A DNA stretch of 64,000 bases from Paraglaciecola sp. L1A13 (GTDB taxonomy: Bacteria; Pseudomonadota; Gammaproteobacteria; Enterobacterales; Alteromonadaceae): assembly GCF_009796745.1 (NCBI RefSeq), contig NZ_CP047024.1, positions 248,001 to 312,000 of the forward strand, written 5' to 3'. Within the stretch, counting starts at the first letter, position 1; each line of letters starts with the position of its first letter. The notes beneath the pieces were generated by a model, which did no database searches, had not been told where the DNA came from, and was given only the letters and a program-made list of their open reading frames with translations. This document shows, in pieces, positions 17,306-25,680 of this stretch. The translations under genes were made by a program, and so were the position numbers.

Positions 17306-19780
17306 ATGACTGTTATATTTTCGAAGTATGTAGATAGTGCTGGGGTTGGCATACCCTCGTTTCGTTATAGGCTGCTGTTGCGTGTTATTTACGCAGCCTT
17401 TATTATGCTGGTGTTGGGTGCGTTTTCAGGGGTAAGTCAGGCTCAAAGTCGCGATTTTACCCAAGCGACTAAGTCCTTAACAAAACAGCCAGGATTTATT
17501 CCTTTTTATTGGGATGCAGATGCTGGCAAAGTGTTAATGGAACTTACAGAGTTCGACAGCGATGTTTTGTATTACGTAAGTGCCGCTACTGGTGCAGGTT
17601 CAGTTGAATTACCTTTGGACAGAGGGATCTTAAAAAGCATGGTGGTTCACTTTCACAAAAGTGGACCCAATGTTTTGGTTGTTCAACAGAATTTGGATTT
17701 TAGAGCGCAAGGAGGCACGCCTGAGAGAGTCAACAATGTTGACCTTTCATTTGCGACTTCAGTTCTGGCATCTTTGCCTGTCATTGCGCAGTCAGAAAGT
17801 AAACACTTAGTTGACGCGACATCTTTATTTATTCGTGATGCAGCTGATGTAGAAAACGGAAGAGCATCGAAGCACGCTCAGTTCAAATTTGATAATAACA
17901 AAAGTGGTTTTTATCCGGCTAGGATGAAAAACTTCACTGACAATACCGAAATTGAAACCATTGCTTCTTTCAATATTAGTAAACCTAATATCGTGGTAAA
18001 AAACGTCTTACCTGACTCCCGCGTGTTATCAATGCGTATTCATCATTCTTTTTTACGCGCCCCTACTGGCTACCAAACACGCCTTGCAGACTCTCGTATT
18101 GGGGTCAGTAAATTGAAATTTAGCAACCTGGCTAATCCAATTAATAAAGATACGGAAGTCTCTTGGGTAACACGTTGGCGACTTGAGAAAAAGCAGCCGC
18201 AGGCCATGCTGAGTGAAGCAATAAAGCCTATCGTATTTTATCTTGATCCTGCCATTCCAGATGATATTCGAGAAGCAATGAAAGAAGGTACGCTCTGGTG
18301 GAATGAAGCATTTGAAACCGCGGGTTTTAAAGATGCTGTTCAGGTAAAAGAACCTGAACCAGGCATGGATCCTATGGATATCCGCTATGCTTGGGTTCAA
18401 TGGATAGAGCGAGATGGCCGGGGATTCTCTATGGGCGGTACGTATCGAGATCCACGGACAGGAGAGATTTTAGGCTCAAAAAGTCGTCTCGACTCGCATC
18501 GCATGAGAACAGTAGCCAGTTACTATAAAAGTTACGTGAAGGCGGCGACAGCAGATGGCAAGAAATTAGCTGAAGCTGAAATAGAATTTGCGTTAGCACG
18601 TCAGCGGGTACTGGTAGCTCATGAGTTGGGTCATGTGTTAGGTTTTGGTCATAATTGGGCATCGAGTATTAATGATCGCGCCTCAGTCATGGAATATCCT
18701 TCGCCCAGGGTGAAGGTCAAAGATGGAAAACTGGATTTATCAACAGCGTTTGCCATTGGAATTGGTGAATATGATAAATACATGGTGCGTTATGCTTATA
18801 CGCCTCTGGCAAAAAATGTTGAGGCGAAAGGCTTAAACAGCATTATTGAAGAAATGCACAATAACGGCATTTTATTTGTTCCATCTACTGACCCTCGTTG
18901 GGCATGGTATGACGACCTCTCGTCGCCCGTTAAATACATGGATGAGAGCTTCGAAGCAAGGCAGATCATGCTAGCGCAATACGGCCCCGATATGTTGGAT
19001 GAAGGAGAGCCACTGGGTCATTTACGCGATATGAAACTTTGGATGGTGTATTTACATCATCGGTGGGCGATTGAAGCGGCACAGCGTTTTATTGGTGGTA
19101 TGTATCACGAATGGGCGGTCAAAGGTGATGGTATTATGCCTACTCAAATAGTGCCCACAGCACTTCAAAAGCAATTGCTAAGTAAACTTATGCTTAGTTT
19201 ATCGCCGGATGAATTGGCTTTACCTGAGTCTTTACTGGTTCAATTAACAGTACACCCAGGTCTTAACCGCGAAGATATGTCTGATGATTATGCGTTTGAC
19301 CAACTTAAAGCGGCGCGTATTCTGGCAGATTTAATTGTGACCCCACTGTTAGAGCCTAACAAACTTAGCCGAATGGTTGCATTCGAAGCGCGAGACCCTG
19401 CAACATTGACGTTGCCTCAGTTAATCGAGACATTAATGCAACAGACATGGGGTAAAAAAATTGGTAAGTCTTCTGGTCGCTCAGCTTTACTCAGAGTGAC
19501 ACAAAGCGTTGTGCTCAATAGCTTAATGACCGCCGGTGCTGACGTAAAATCTAGCCCTGAAGTTACGGCAATGATAATGATGACTTTATCAGATCTTGCT
19601 GAGGAGCTTGAAGGTAAAAAGCATCAAGACCCATTAACGAAAGCACACTACCAGCAAGCATATCGAAGCATTCGATTGTATTTAACTGATCCCGTTAAAT
19701 ATGTTCCTTCAAGAGAGTTTTTAAGATGGGGGGAGCAGCCAATGTCGCGCTATCCAGCGCCGCCGGGACCACCTTTGTAA
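17306..19780 (+). CDS. Exported zinc metalloprotease (DUF5117/DUF4953-type, metzincin motif)
   Basis: An 824-residue protein with a hydrophobic signal near 26-46 and likely cleavage after VSQA. The zinc site is H439-E-L-G-H443-V-L-G-F-G-H449, the full HExxHxxGxxH metzincin motif, with a Met-turn M462 in SVMEYP. The N-terminal region (PGFIPFYWDADAGKVLMEL) and overall length fit the bacterial zinc-dependent metalloproteases annotated with DUF5117 and DUF5118. It starts six bases after the second M20 gene, so it is part of that operon. Probable role: extracytoplasmic proteolysis of peptides imported by or presented to the TonB receptor; this is inferred. A downstream start is possible because the first 25 residues are polar. 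Confidence 0.88.
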   Translation: MTVIFSKYVDSAGVGIPSFRYRLLLRVIYAAFIMLVLGAFSGVSQAQSRDFTQATKSLTKQPGFIPFYWDADAGKVLMELTEFDSDVLYYVSAATGAGSVELPLDRGILKSMVVHFHKSGPNVLVVQQNLDFRAQGGTPERVNNVDLSFATSVLASLPVIAQSESKHLVDATSLFIRDAADVENGRASKHAQFKFDNNKSGFYPARMKNFTDNTEIETIASFNISKPNIVVKNVLPDSRVLSMRIHHSFLRAPTGYQTRLADSRIGVSKLKFSNLANPINKDTEVSWVTRWRLEKKQPQAMLSEAIKPIVFYLDPAIPDDIREAMKEGTLWWNEAFETAGFKDAVQVKEPEPGMDPMDIRYAWVQWIERDGRGFSMGGTYRDPRTGEILGSKSRLDSHRMRTVASYYKSYVKAATADGKKLAEAEIEFALARQRVLVAHELGHVLGFGHNWASSINDRASVMEYPSPRVKVKDGKLDLSTAFAIGIGEYDKYMVRYAYTPLAKNVEAKGLNSIIEEMHNNGILFVPSTDPRWAWYDDLSSPVKYMDESFEARQIMLAQYGPDMLDEGEPLGHLRDMKLWMVYLHHRWAIEAAQRFIGGMYHEWAVKGDGIMPTQIVPTALQKQLLSKLMLSLSPDELALPESLLVQLTVHPGLNREDMSDDYAFDQLKAARILADLIVTPLLEPNKLSRMVAFEARDPATLTLPQLIETLMQQTWGKKIGKSSGRSALLRVTQSVVLNSLMTAGADVKSSPEVTAMIMMTLSDLAEELEGKKHQDPLTKAHYQQAYRSIRLYLTDPVKYVPSREFLRWGEQPMSRYPAPPGPPL

Positions 19781-19817
19781 GTATAAGTACGGAATTAAAA
19801 AGCCGCTGACATAAAAA

Positions 19818-19854
19818 GACCCCCAGTAATTGGAATGTCCAACGATTGGGGGTC
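19818..19854. terminator. Bidirectional terminator hairpin between convergent genes
   Basis: GACCCCCA (19818-19825) pairs with TGGGGGTC (19847-19854), and inside the loop TTGGA/TCCAA forms a second stem. It lies between the metalloprotease gene and the convergent LysR gene, 38 bases past the first stop and about 50 past the second, so it can serve both strands. Confidence 0.75.
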
Positions 19855-19902
19855 ACTTCACAAACGCTGCCTTTTTAATTTATACACAGCAATCTTGCGT
19901 TG

Positions 19903-20757
19903 TTAGATCGCGAGTTGGGTTTCAATAGTCTTTGCTAGCAGTTCAATAGCCTCTGAACGCACTTTTTGAGGATTCATTAGGTAAACACCAACCTGACCTA
20001 GTTCTGGTAACTGTGGGCTTGGTGGAAGTATAAACAACCCGGGAGGCACCGTGCTTCTGGCTAAGGCTGTAATACCTAAATCTTCATTGATAGCGGTTTG
20101 AATACCATTTAGGTCGGCAATAGTGTAAATTATTTGCCAATTTTTCTTATGTGTATTCAATACTGAAGTGACTCGCTTTCTATAAAGGCAAGGGGAAGGT
20201 GCTGCGATAATAGGCAATTTTTCGGGGATATTATTGACGAACCTCTGGCTACCTACCCAGACTAATTGGTCAGTGATAATGTGCCCTTCCTGAGTAGAAT
20301 CAGCCTCTTCTTGTAATGATAAAATGAGATCAAATTTATTTTTAAGCGGTTCACATAAGAGATCTTTGCTGAGTGCGCAGTGTACCTCCAGTGATATTTC
20401 AGGATAAGTATTTATAAAACGTCGAATAATTTTTGGCATTAATGTAGTAGAGAATTCACTTGGGATGCCTAGCCTTATATTTCCGCTGACTTGTGGGCGT
20501 CCAAACTCCCGCATGGCTTGATCATTTAATGATATGATCTTCATACTAAATTCTAACAACTTGCTGCCAGCTAACGTTAGTGTCAGTCGATTAGATTCTC
20601 GAATAAATAGCTTTTCGCCTATAACGTCTTCTAGCTTTTTAATTTGTAAGCTAATGGCTGGTTGTGTGCGTTTTAGGCGCTCTGCACAAAGTGTATAACT
20701 TCCCGTTTGTGTAATTGTCACAAATGAACGTAAAAAATCGACTGACAAATTTTTCAT
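19903..20757 (-). CDS. LysR-family transcriptional regulator
   Basis: A 284-residue LysR-type regulator. The N-terminal winged helix-turn-helix is clear (residues 1-60: FLRSFVTITQTGSYTLCAER then RTQPAISLQIKKLED), followed by the linker helix and a periplasmic-binding-like effector domain from about 90. It is transcribed divergently from glyA with a 124-base shared intergenic region, the usual arrangement for a LysR target, and is convergent with the exported hydrolase operon. It may control glyA, the hydrolase operon or both, probably sensing an amino acid or related molecule; that is inference. No T-N11-A site could be fixed with certainty. Confidence 0.92.
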   Translation of the reverse strand: MKNLSVDFLRSFVTITQTGSYTLCAERLKRTQPAISLQIKKLEDVIGEKLFIRESNRLTLTLAGSKLLEFSMKIISLNDQAMREFGRPQVSGNIRLGIPSEFSTTLMPKIIRRFINTYPEISLEVHCALSKDLLCEPLKNKFDLILSLQEEADSTQEGHIITDQLVWVGSQRFVNNIPEKLPIIAAPSPCLYRKRVTSVLNTHKKNWQIIYTIADLNGIQTAINEDLGITALARSTVPPGLFILPPSPQLPELGQVGVYLMNPQKVRSEAIELLAKTIETQLAI

Positions 20758-20881
20758 AAGATTCCTTCCATTATTCTTTTAGCTTTATTTGAAAAGTTTA
20801 TGACATCATTGTAATTATTGATTTTATTTTATGCGCAGTAAGAATTAGCATAATCATCCTAATCAATCAATGAGAAGCGTT

Positions 20882-22135
20882 ATGTCTGACCTAAATATGT
20901 CATTAAAAGAAACAGATCCTGATTTATTTGCTTTGTTGAGTGATGAAGGTAGACGGCAAGAAAATCATATCGAACTTATCGCCTCAGAGAACTACACCAG
21001 TAAAGCAGTGATGGAGGCGCAAGGAAGCAAACTGACCAATAAATATGCTGAAGGCTACCCTAAGAAAAGATATTACGGCGGGTGCGAATTTGCAGATGGG
21101 GTTGAAACGTTAGCTATAGAAAGAGCTAAAGCATTATTTTCATCGGATTACGTTAATGTGCAACCACACTCGGGTTCACAGGCAAACGCGGCGGTGTATA
21201 TGGCGCTGTTAAGTCCGGGGGATACAATTTTAGGTTTAAGCTTAGACCATGGTGGTCATCTGACTCATGGTGCGAAACCAAACTTTTCTGGCAAATTGTA
21301 CAATGCGATTCAATATGGCTTAGATACCTCTACTGGCCTAATCGATTATGAGCAAGTGGCTGCTCTTGCTAAAGAACATCAACCAAAAATGATTGTCGCT
21401 GGTTTTTCTGCATACTCTCGTGTTGTTGATTGGCAAAAATTTAAAGATATAGCGCAAAGTGTTGGTGCTTATTTGTTTGTTGATATGGCGCATGTTGCAG
21501 GTCTTGTTGCCGCAGGTTTGTATCCAAATCCAATTCCCATCGCCGATGTGGTTACCACCACAACCCATAAAACTTTACGTGGTCCTCGAGGGGGTATGAT
21601 TTTGTGTAAATCGAATCCAAGTCTCGAAAAAAAGTTCAATTCACTGATTTTTCCGGGCATTCAAGGTGGGCCTTTGATGCATGTTATTGCTGCGAAAGCA
21701 GTCGCCTTCAAAGAAGCATCCTTACCCTCATTTGTAACCTATCAGCAGCAAGTTATTGATAATGCACAGGCCATGGCTAAGGTATTTATGCAGCGGGGCT
21801 TTGGTGTAGTATCTGGCGGGACTGATAACCATATGTTTTTAGTTGATCTTACTGCTAAGGGGTTAACCGGTAAGCAAGCCGATGAAGTTTTGGGCGCTGT
21901 TAATATTACGGTTAATAAAAACACCGTGCCTAATGATCCTCAATCGCCATTTGTAACTAGTGGTATACGCATAGGGACGCCAGCGTTAACGTCGCGAGGT
22001 ATTGGTAGTGAAGATGCTGCAAAGCTCGCTCAGTGGATGTGTGATTTGTTAGATAATATAGAAGAAGAGCATTTGTACAACATTGTGCGTCAAGATGTGG
22101 CAGCGTTAACGGCTAAGTATCCCGTTTACAAATAA
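20882..22135 (+). CDS. glyA: Serine hydroxymethyltransferase
   Basis: 417 residues from the ATG at 20882, exactly the usual GlyA length; an in-frame ATG at 20870 would add four residues (MRSV) and its bases GAGAAG serve better as the ribosome binding site. The PLP-binding lysine lies in [15 protein letters not shown] (near 226), and other hallmark segments are present ([27 protein letters not shown]). The enzyme interconverts serine and glycine with tetrahydrofolate in the cytoplasm. It is divergent from the LysR gene and stands outside any one-carbon operon, so this may be a second, catabolic copy that uses glycine or serine released by the neighbouring hydrolases. That link is inferred. Confidence 0.95.
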   Translation: MSDLNMSLKETDPDLFALLSDEGRRQENHIELIASENYTSKAVMEAQGSKLTNKYAEGYPKKRYYGGCEFADGVETLAIERAKALFSSDYVNVQPHSGSQANAAVYMALLSPGDTILGLSLDHGGHLTHGAKPNFSGKLYNAIQYGLDTSTGLIDYEQVAALAKEHQPKMIVAGFSAYSRVVDWQKFKDIAQSVGAYLFVDMAHVAGLVAAGLYPNPIPIADVVTTTTHKTLRGPRGGMILCKSNPSLEKKFNSLIFPGIQGGPLMHVIAAKAVAFKEASLPSFVTYQQQVIDNAQAMAKVFMQRGFGVVSGGTDNHMFLVDLTAKGLTGKQADEVLGAVNITVNKNTVPNDPQSPFVTSGIRIGTPALTSRGIGSEDAAKLAQWMCDLLDNIEEEHLYNIVRQDVAALTAKYPVYK

Positions 22136-22223
22136 ATAGTTCGCTATATTATTCTTTTCAAAAGCGAAACTGATATTCATAATGTAGATTCGTCGCAGAA
22201 CAAAGATGCTTCATTTACTCTAT

Positions 22224-22251
22224 AAACGGCAAATTTTTTTGCCGTTTTTTT
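22224..22251 (+). terminator. Intrinsic terminator after glyA
   Basis: AAACGGCAAA (22224-22233) pairs perfectly with TTTGCCGTTT (22238-22247), loop TTTT, followed by more T residues to 22251. This is a textbook Rho-independent terminator about 90 bases after the glyA stop. Confidence 0.92.
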
Positions 22252-22272
22252 CAAACATATCCACGCATAAAA

Positions 22273-22361
22273 TAATAATGACATCCATATTTAAATTACT
22301 CTGAATTAAGATTAAGCCGTTCGCCTTCTACCAATATTTTTATATAAGACATCCATATTAA
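22273..22361. repeat. Two degenerate REP-like copies downstream of the transposase gene
   Basis: The strings at 22273-22294 (TAATAATGACATCCATATTT) and 22341-22361 (TATATAAGACATCCATATTA) share GACATCCATATT and resemble the hairpin repeat (TTATCATG, ACACC, CATGATAA) with several changes that destroy the pairing. They sit on the 3' side of the Y1 transposase gene. They could be decayed copies; chance similarity in AT-rich DNA is possible. The rest of 22136-22548 shows no gene. Confidence 0.35.
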
Positions 22362-22548
22362 TTCATGGAACATAAGCAGGACGATTAGTAGTATTTTTTA
22401 TTCATTTATGAGTAGTTCAATAGATTTCAATCAGGTCAATTTGTTATCTAACGCGATTAAGTATTAATTTAAGCGGAGTTTTTTATATAAGGCGCAAGCA
22501 AAGGTGCTCACAAAATGAGTGTTCTTTGGCGAAGGATTATCGCGCTAT

Positions 22549-23532
22549 TTACGCCCTTTTAAGGAGCAGTCGTGCCTTGTCCAACCCTCGCAGTCTTTGG
22601 TGTTGAGTGTGTCGCTTGAACGCATGCATCATTTGTTCTGCTCCAGCGGCATAATAAAAATGCTTTTCGAACTCAGTGGTAAGGGTTAACCACTGAACTG
22701 AGTTTAACCCTAAGCGCACTAAAATAGGGTTTTGCTTATCATCAATAACCCCGCTTTTACTGTCTTTAATATAGCGCCCAGTAGTATCAACTAATTCACA
22801 ATAATCTTTTAAATCGAAGGTAATTCCTTTTGGCATATCCTCTTTGTGACTACCTATAAAGGGCATAAGAGCCTTAGGCTGTGGCCTTTTGTTCTTCAAA
22901 GCCTTCGTACGCTTTTTAATGCTGGTGTTTTTCGAAGCCTCAGGTGTTGAAGCCACGTTGGCTCGAATGGGATTCAAATCTACGTAAGCCATGCATGCTA
23001 ATACCGCGCTTTCATCTAGCAAGGCTTGGGACTTAAAGCGACCTTCCCAAAACCGTCCCGTGCAGTCGTCCTCTTTATTTGCCTCCCTAGCGATATATTC
23101 ATTTAAATTGCGCATAAACCAACTAATGTCGTACAACCGTTTTCGGTATAGCTCAACGGTTTCGTCAAAGCTTATCAACTCTCCTTGAGTTAATGGGTAC
23201 CCCTTGAGGTACTTTTGGGTTAACAAAGTACCCTTATGTAATTTATGGTAACGAGTTAATACCGCTTCGGTTTCCCAAGCTTCTGCTAACGTTTTGTCTA
23301 CATGCAATACGATATGCGTGTGATTGCTCATCACTGCGTAAGCACAAATATCGATTGAAAAGACCGATGCTAAGAATAGTAATCGACTCTCGACCCAGCC
23401 TCGACGATGCTCGTAACTTTGACCTGAGTATTTATCAATACCACATAGGAAGGAACGACGAACACAGCGAGAAACGCAGTGGTAATAAGGGGTATCTATT
23501 AAGCTAATTTGACTTTTACGAGACTGAGGCAT
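22549..23532 (-). CDS. Y1 (HUH) transposase, REP-associated (RAYT/TnpA_REP) type
   Basis: A 327-residue transposase of the Y1 HUH family. The HUH motif is H71-T-H73 in MSNHTHIVLHVD, and the likely nucleophile is Y146 in MRNLNEYIARE, followed by the family's G-R-F-W-E-G-R-F-K-S block and ACMAYVDLNPIRA (180-191). These features place it with the REP-associated tyrosine transposases, which are single-copy genes flanked by REP palindromes and not classic insertion sequences. A hairpin of the family seen at 2843-3400 and 7833-8306 lies 68 bases upstream of its start (23600-23620). A long C-terminal extension (about 195-327) is basic and may bind the hairpin. Its 5' half is duplicated in tandem. 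Confidence 0.88.
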   Translation of the reverse strand: MPQSRKSQISLIDTPYYHCVSRCVRRSFLCGIDKYSGQSYEHRRGWVESRLLFLASVFSIDICAYAVMSNHTHIVLHVDKTLAEAWETEAVLTRYHKLHKGTLLTQKYLKGYPLTQGELISFDETVELYRKRLYDISWFMRNLNEYIAREANKEDDCTGRFWEGRFKSQALLDESAVLACMAYVDLNPIRANVASTPEASKNTSIKKRTKALKNKRPQPKALMPFIGSHKEDMPKGITFDLKDYCELVDTTGRYIKDSKSGVIDDKQNPILVRLGLNSVQWLTLTTEFEKHFYYAAGAEQMMHAFKRHTQHQRLRGLDKARLLLKRA

Positions 23533-23632
23533 GGCGCACCCATCAGATTAGAAATGAAACACATATTGAGCTTAGTTTAGGGTTTGGAATTAACCAATTT
23601 TATTATGGGTGTCATGATAAGAATATTTAGTT
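23009..23632. repeat. 624-bp direct tandem duplication, unit 1
   Basis: Bases 23009-23632 recur as 23633-24256, directly abutting. By eye the two units are identical throughout, and the encoded first 174 residues of the transposase are identical. The unit covers the 5' part of the transposase gene, its upstream region and one REP-like hairpin. Such identity points to a very recent event. Confidence 0.93.
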
Positions 23633-24156
23633 CTTTCATCTAGCAAGGCTTGGGACTTAAAGCGACCTTCCCAAAACCGTCCCGTGCAGTCGTCCTCTTT
23701 ATTTGCCTCCCTAGCGATATATTCATTTAAATTGCGCATAAACCAACTAATGTCGTACAACCGTTTTCGGTATAGCTCAACGGTTTCGTCAAAGCTTATC
23801 AACTCTCCTTGAGTTAATGGGTACCCCTTGAGGTACTTTTGGGTTAACAAAGTACCCTTATGTAATTTATGGTAACGAGTTAATACCGCTTCGGTTTCCC
23901 AAGCTTCTGCTAACGTTTTGTCTACATGCAATACGATATGCGTGTGATTGCTCATCACTGCGTAAGCACAAATATCGATTGAAAAGACCGATGCTAAGAA
24001 TAGTAATCGACTCTCGACCCAGCCTCGACGATGCTCGTAACTTTGACCTGAGTATTTATCAATACCACATAGGAAGGAACGACGAACACAGCGAGAAACG
24101 CAGTGGTAATAAGGGGTATCTATTAAGCTAATTTGACTTTTACGAGACTGAGGCAT
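23590..24156 (-). pseudogene. Truncated duplicate of the Y1 transposase gene
   Basis: This 188-residue frame has residues 1-174 identical to the full transposase and then a 14-residue tail (RTKYSYHDTHNKIG) read from the duplicated upstream region, including the hairpin. The truncation follows from the 624-bp duplication. It keeps the HUH motif (H71, H73) and Y146, but lacks the conserved MAYVDLNPIRA block and the basic C-terminus. It may be expressed, because it has the original upstream flank, while the full-length copy now starts from the duplicated flank. Confidence 0.85.
23600..23620 (-). repeat. REP-like hairpin 5' of the full transposase gene
   Basis: On the reverse strand the arms are TTATCATG and CATAATAA around loop ACACC, one base different from the array consensus. 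It lies 68 bases before the transposase start and, read on the plus strand, is inverted relative to the copies at 2843-3400 and 7833-8306. Confidence 0.9.
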
Positions 24157-24256
24157 GGCGCACCCATCAGATTAGAAATGAAACACATATTGAGCTTAGT
24201 TTAGGGTTTGGAATTAACCAATTTTATTATGGGTGTCATGATAAGAATATTTAGTT
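23633..24256. repeat. 624-bp direct tandem duplication, unit 2
   Basis: Second copy of the unit at 23009-23632, ending with GAATATTTAGTT at 24256. The boundary with unit 1 joins TTTAGTT to CTTTCATC, with no extra bases. Sequence beyond 24256 (AAAAGCTGG) is unique and represents the original upstream flank. Confidence 0.93.
24224..24244 (-). repeat. REP-like hairpin 5' of the truncated transposase copy
   Basis: Identical to the hairpin at 23600-23620, carried along by the 624-bp duplication. This is the original copy upstream of the transposase gene. Confidence 0.9.
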
Positions 24257-24414
24257 AAAAGCTGGTTGACTGTGTTCGATGCGGGGATGTGGTCCGTTGT
24301 AAACTGTAGCTATTAGTATCGCAACGTTATTTGTTATTTTGCCTAGGTAGGGCAGTGTTTTTTTGCTTCGTGTCTATCTAATCTTTTAATCAATATTATT
24401 AAGAACGTCATCAA

Positions 24415-24448
24415 AACAAATAAGATAAACCGATTTATCTTATTTGTT
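24415..24448 (-). terminator. Hairpin downstream of the lacI-type gene
   Basis: AACAAATAAGATAAA (24415-24429) pairs perfectly over 15 bp with 24434-24448, leaving loop CCGA. On the reverse strand it lies 26 bases after the LacI-type stop and is followed by TTGAT. It probably ends that transcript. Its centre (TAAACCGATTTA) resembles the operator palindrome at 25560-25575, so regulator binding is also conceivable. Confidence 0.65.
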
Positions 24449-24474
24449 GGTATATCGGGCTTTTATAGGGATAT

Positions 24475-25533
24475 TTATTCTTTAGGCGACGAGCAAGACT
24501 GCCTTTGCGTGATTGAGCATGAAATCATGATTTTCTGCGAGTGTCTGTTTTTATCGTTTATGTTTTCCAGCAGTAATTTGGCGGCTTCTTTGCCGATAAT
24601 ATAAGGTTCTTGTTTGACAACCGTAATGGGTACCTTGAAAAATTCGGCCATAGGAATTTCGTCAAAACCGATGAGTGAAACATCATCAGGTATTGAAATT
24701 TTTTCTTGGTTTAAATGGGTCAGTAGTTCAGTGGTTATAGCCAAATGTTGAGTGAAGAAGGCCGTTGGCGATGCGCTGGAGCTTATAATGCTCTTAGGTG
24801 AATGCTCAAATCCCGTTTCTCGTTGCCAATATTGAATTAGGTTTTTATCTAATGGAATGTGGTGTTTTTCAAGGGCTGATGCATAGCCGATGTATCGTTC
24901 ATTTCTAGATTTAACATTTTTAAAATCTTGGGTGACAAAGCATATTCGCTTATGCCCAAGTTGAATCAAATACTCGGTCGCATCGAAAGCAGCTTGGCGA
25001 TAGTCTGACAAGATAAGGTTCTTTTCACTGCCATCATGTTCCAATTGAAAATGAACAATGGGCATGCCCTTTTTTATATAGTCAGATATTAGTTGATTAT
25101 TTTTGCCTGACGACGCAATGATAATTCCGTCTACCCGCAGTTGGTATAGGGCTTCTAGGGATTTGGCTTCCGTATCAGGATCGAAATCTGTGTTGTAAAT
25201 CAATGCGTTGTAGTCAACTGCTTTACAGTAATCATCAACCCCGCGAATAGTTCGACTGGTATCGAAGCCGGTAATGTCTCTTACAATCACGCCTATGGTC
25301 TTCGTTTTATCGGCCTTTAAATTTCTGGCAATAGGATTGGGCACATAGTCTAACTCCTTGATTGCCGCTCTCACGCGTACCTGTGTTTCCTTCGACATAT
25401 AGTCAAAACGGCCGTTGAGGTATTGAGATACCGTGCTTTTTGATACTGATGCCAGTTGTGCGACATCAATTAATTTTACTTTTGCCATTGTTGAGTTTAT
25501 CTGCTGATGATTTTGGCTGCGGGATGTTGACAT
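24475..25533 (-). CDS. LacI-family transcriptional regulator
   Basis: Up to 352 residues. The LacI-type helix-turn-helix is clear (VKLIDVAQLASVSKSTVSQYL) and is followed by the hinge helix (NPIARNLKADKTKTIGVIV) and a type-1 periplasmic-binding-like sensor domain. The annotated Met adds 15 residues before MAKVKLIDVA; the internal Met (25488) matches the usual LacI start better, but neither has a strong ribosome binding site. It is divergent from the dehydratase gene, with a 16-bp palindrome of LacI type between them, so it very likely represses the sugar-acid operon at 25681-30827 and perhaps itself. The effector is probably a sugar acid; not determined. Confidence 0.92.
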   Translation of the reverse strand: MSTSRSQNHQQINSTMAKVKLIDVAQLASVSKSTVSQYLNGRFDYMSKETQVRVRAAIKELDYVPNPIARNLKADKTKTIGVIVRDITGFDTSRTIRGVDDYCKAVDYNALIYNTDFDPDTEAKSLEALYQLRVDGIIIASSGKNNQLISDYIKKGMPIVHFQLEHDGSEKNLILSDYRQAAFDATEYLIQLGHKRICFVTQDFKNVKSRNERYIGYASALEKHHIPLDKNLIQYWQRETGFEHSPKSIISSSASPTAFFTQHLAITTELLTHLNQEKISIPDDVSLIGFDEIPMAEFFKVPITVVKQEPYIIGKEAAKLLLENINDKNRHSQKIMISCSITQRQSCSSPKE

Positions 25534-25559
25534 ACTGCAAGATTATGATAATTTGTTCA

Positions 25560-25575
25560 ACTAAACCGGTTTAGT
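25560..25575. promoter_or_regulatory. LacI/GalR-type operator candidate
   Basis: ACTAAACCGGTTTAGT is a perfect 16-bp palindrome with the central CG typical of LacI/GalR family operators. It lies 27 bases before the lacI-type gene's upstream ATG and about 105 bases before the dehydratase gene, well placed to repress both. Confidence 0.8.
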
Positions 25576-25680
25576 AAATTTGAGCTTGTGTAAAAAACCA
25601 AGATTCAAAGATTACAAGTGAATGACGGTGCAGTTAATTCAATACAGTCTGAGCGCTAATACTCGAAGAGAGGACATCAG

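Noticed and set aside
20870..20881. Upstream ATG for glyA
   Set aside because: It adds four non-conserved residues; the ATG at 20882 gives the standard 417 residues and leaves GAGAAG as ribosome binding site.
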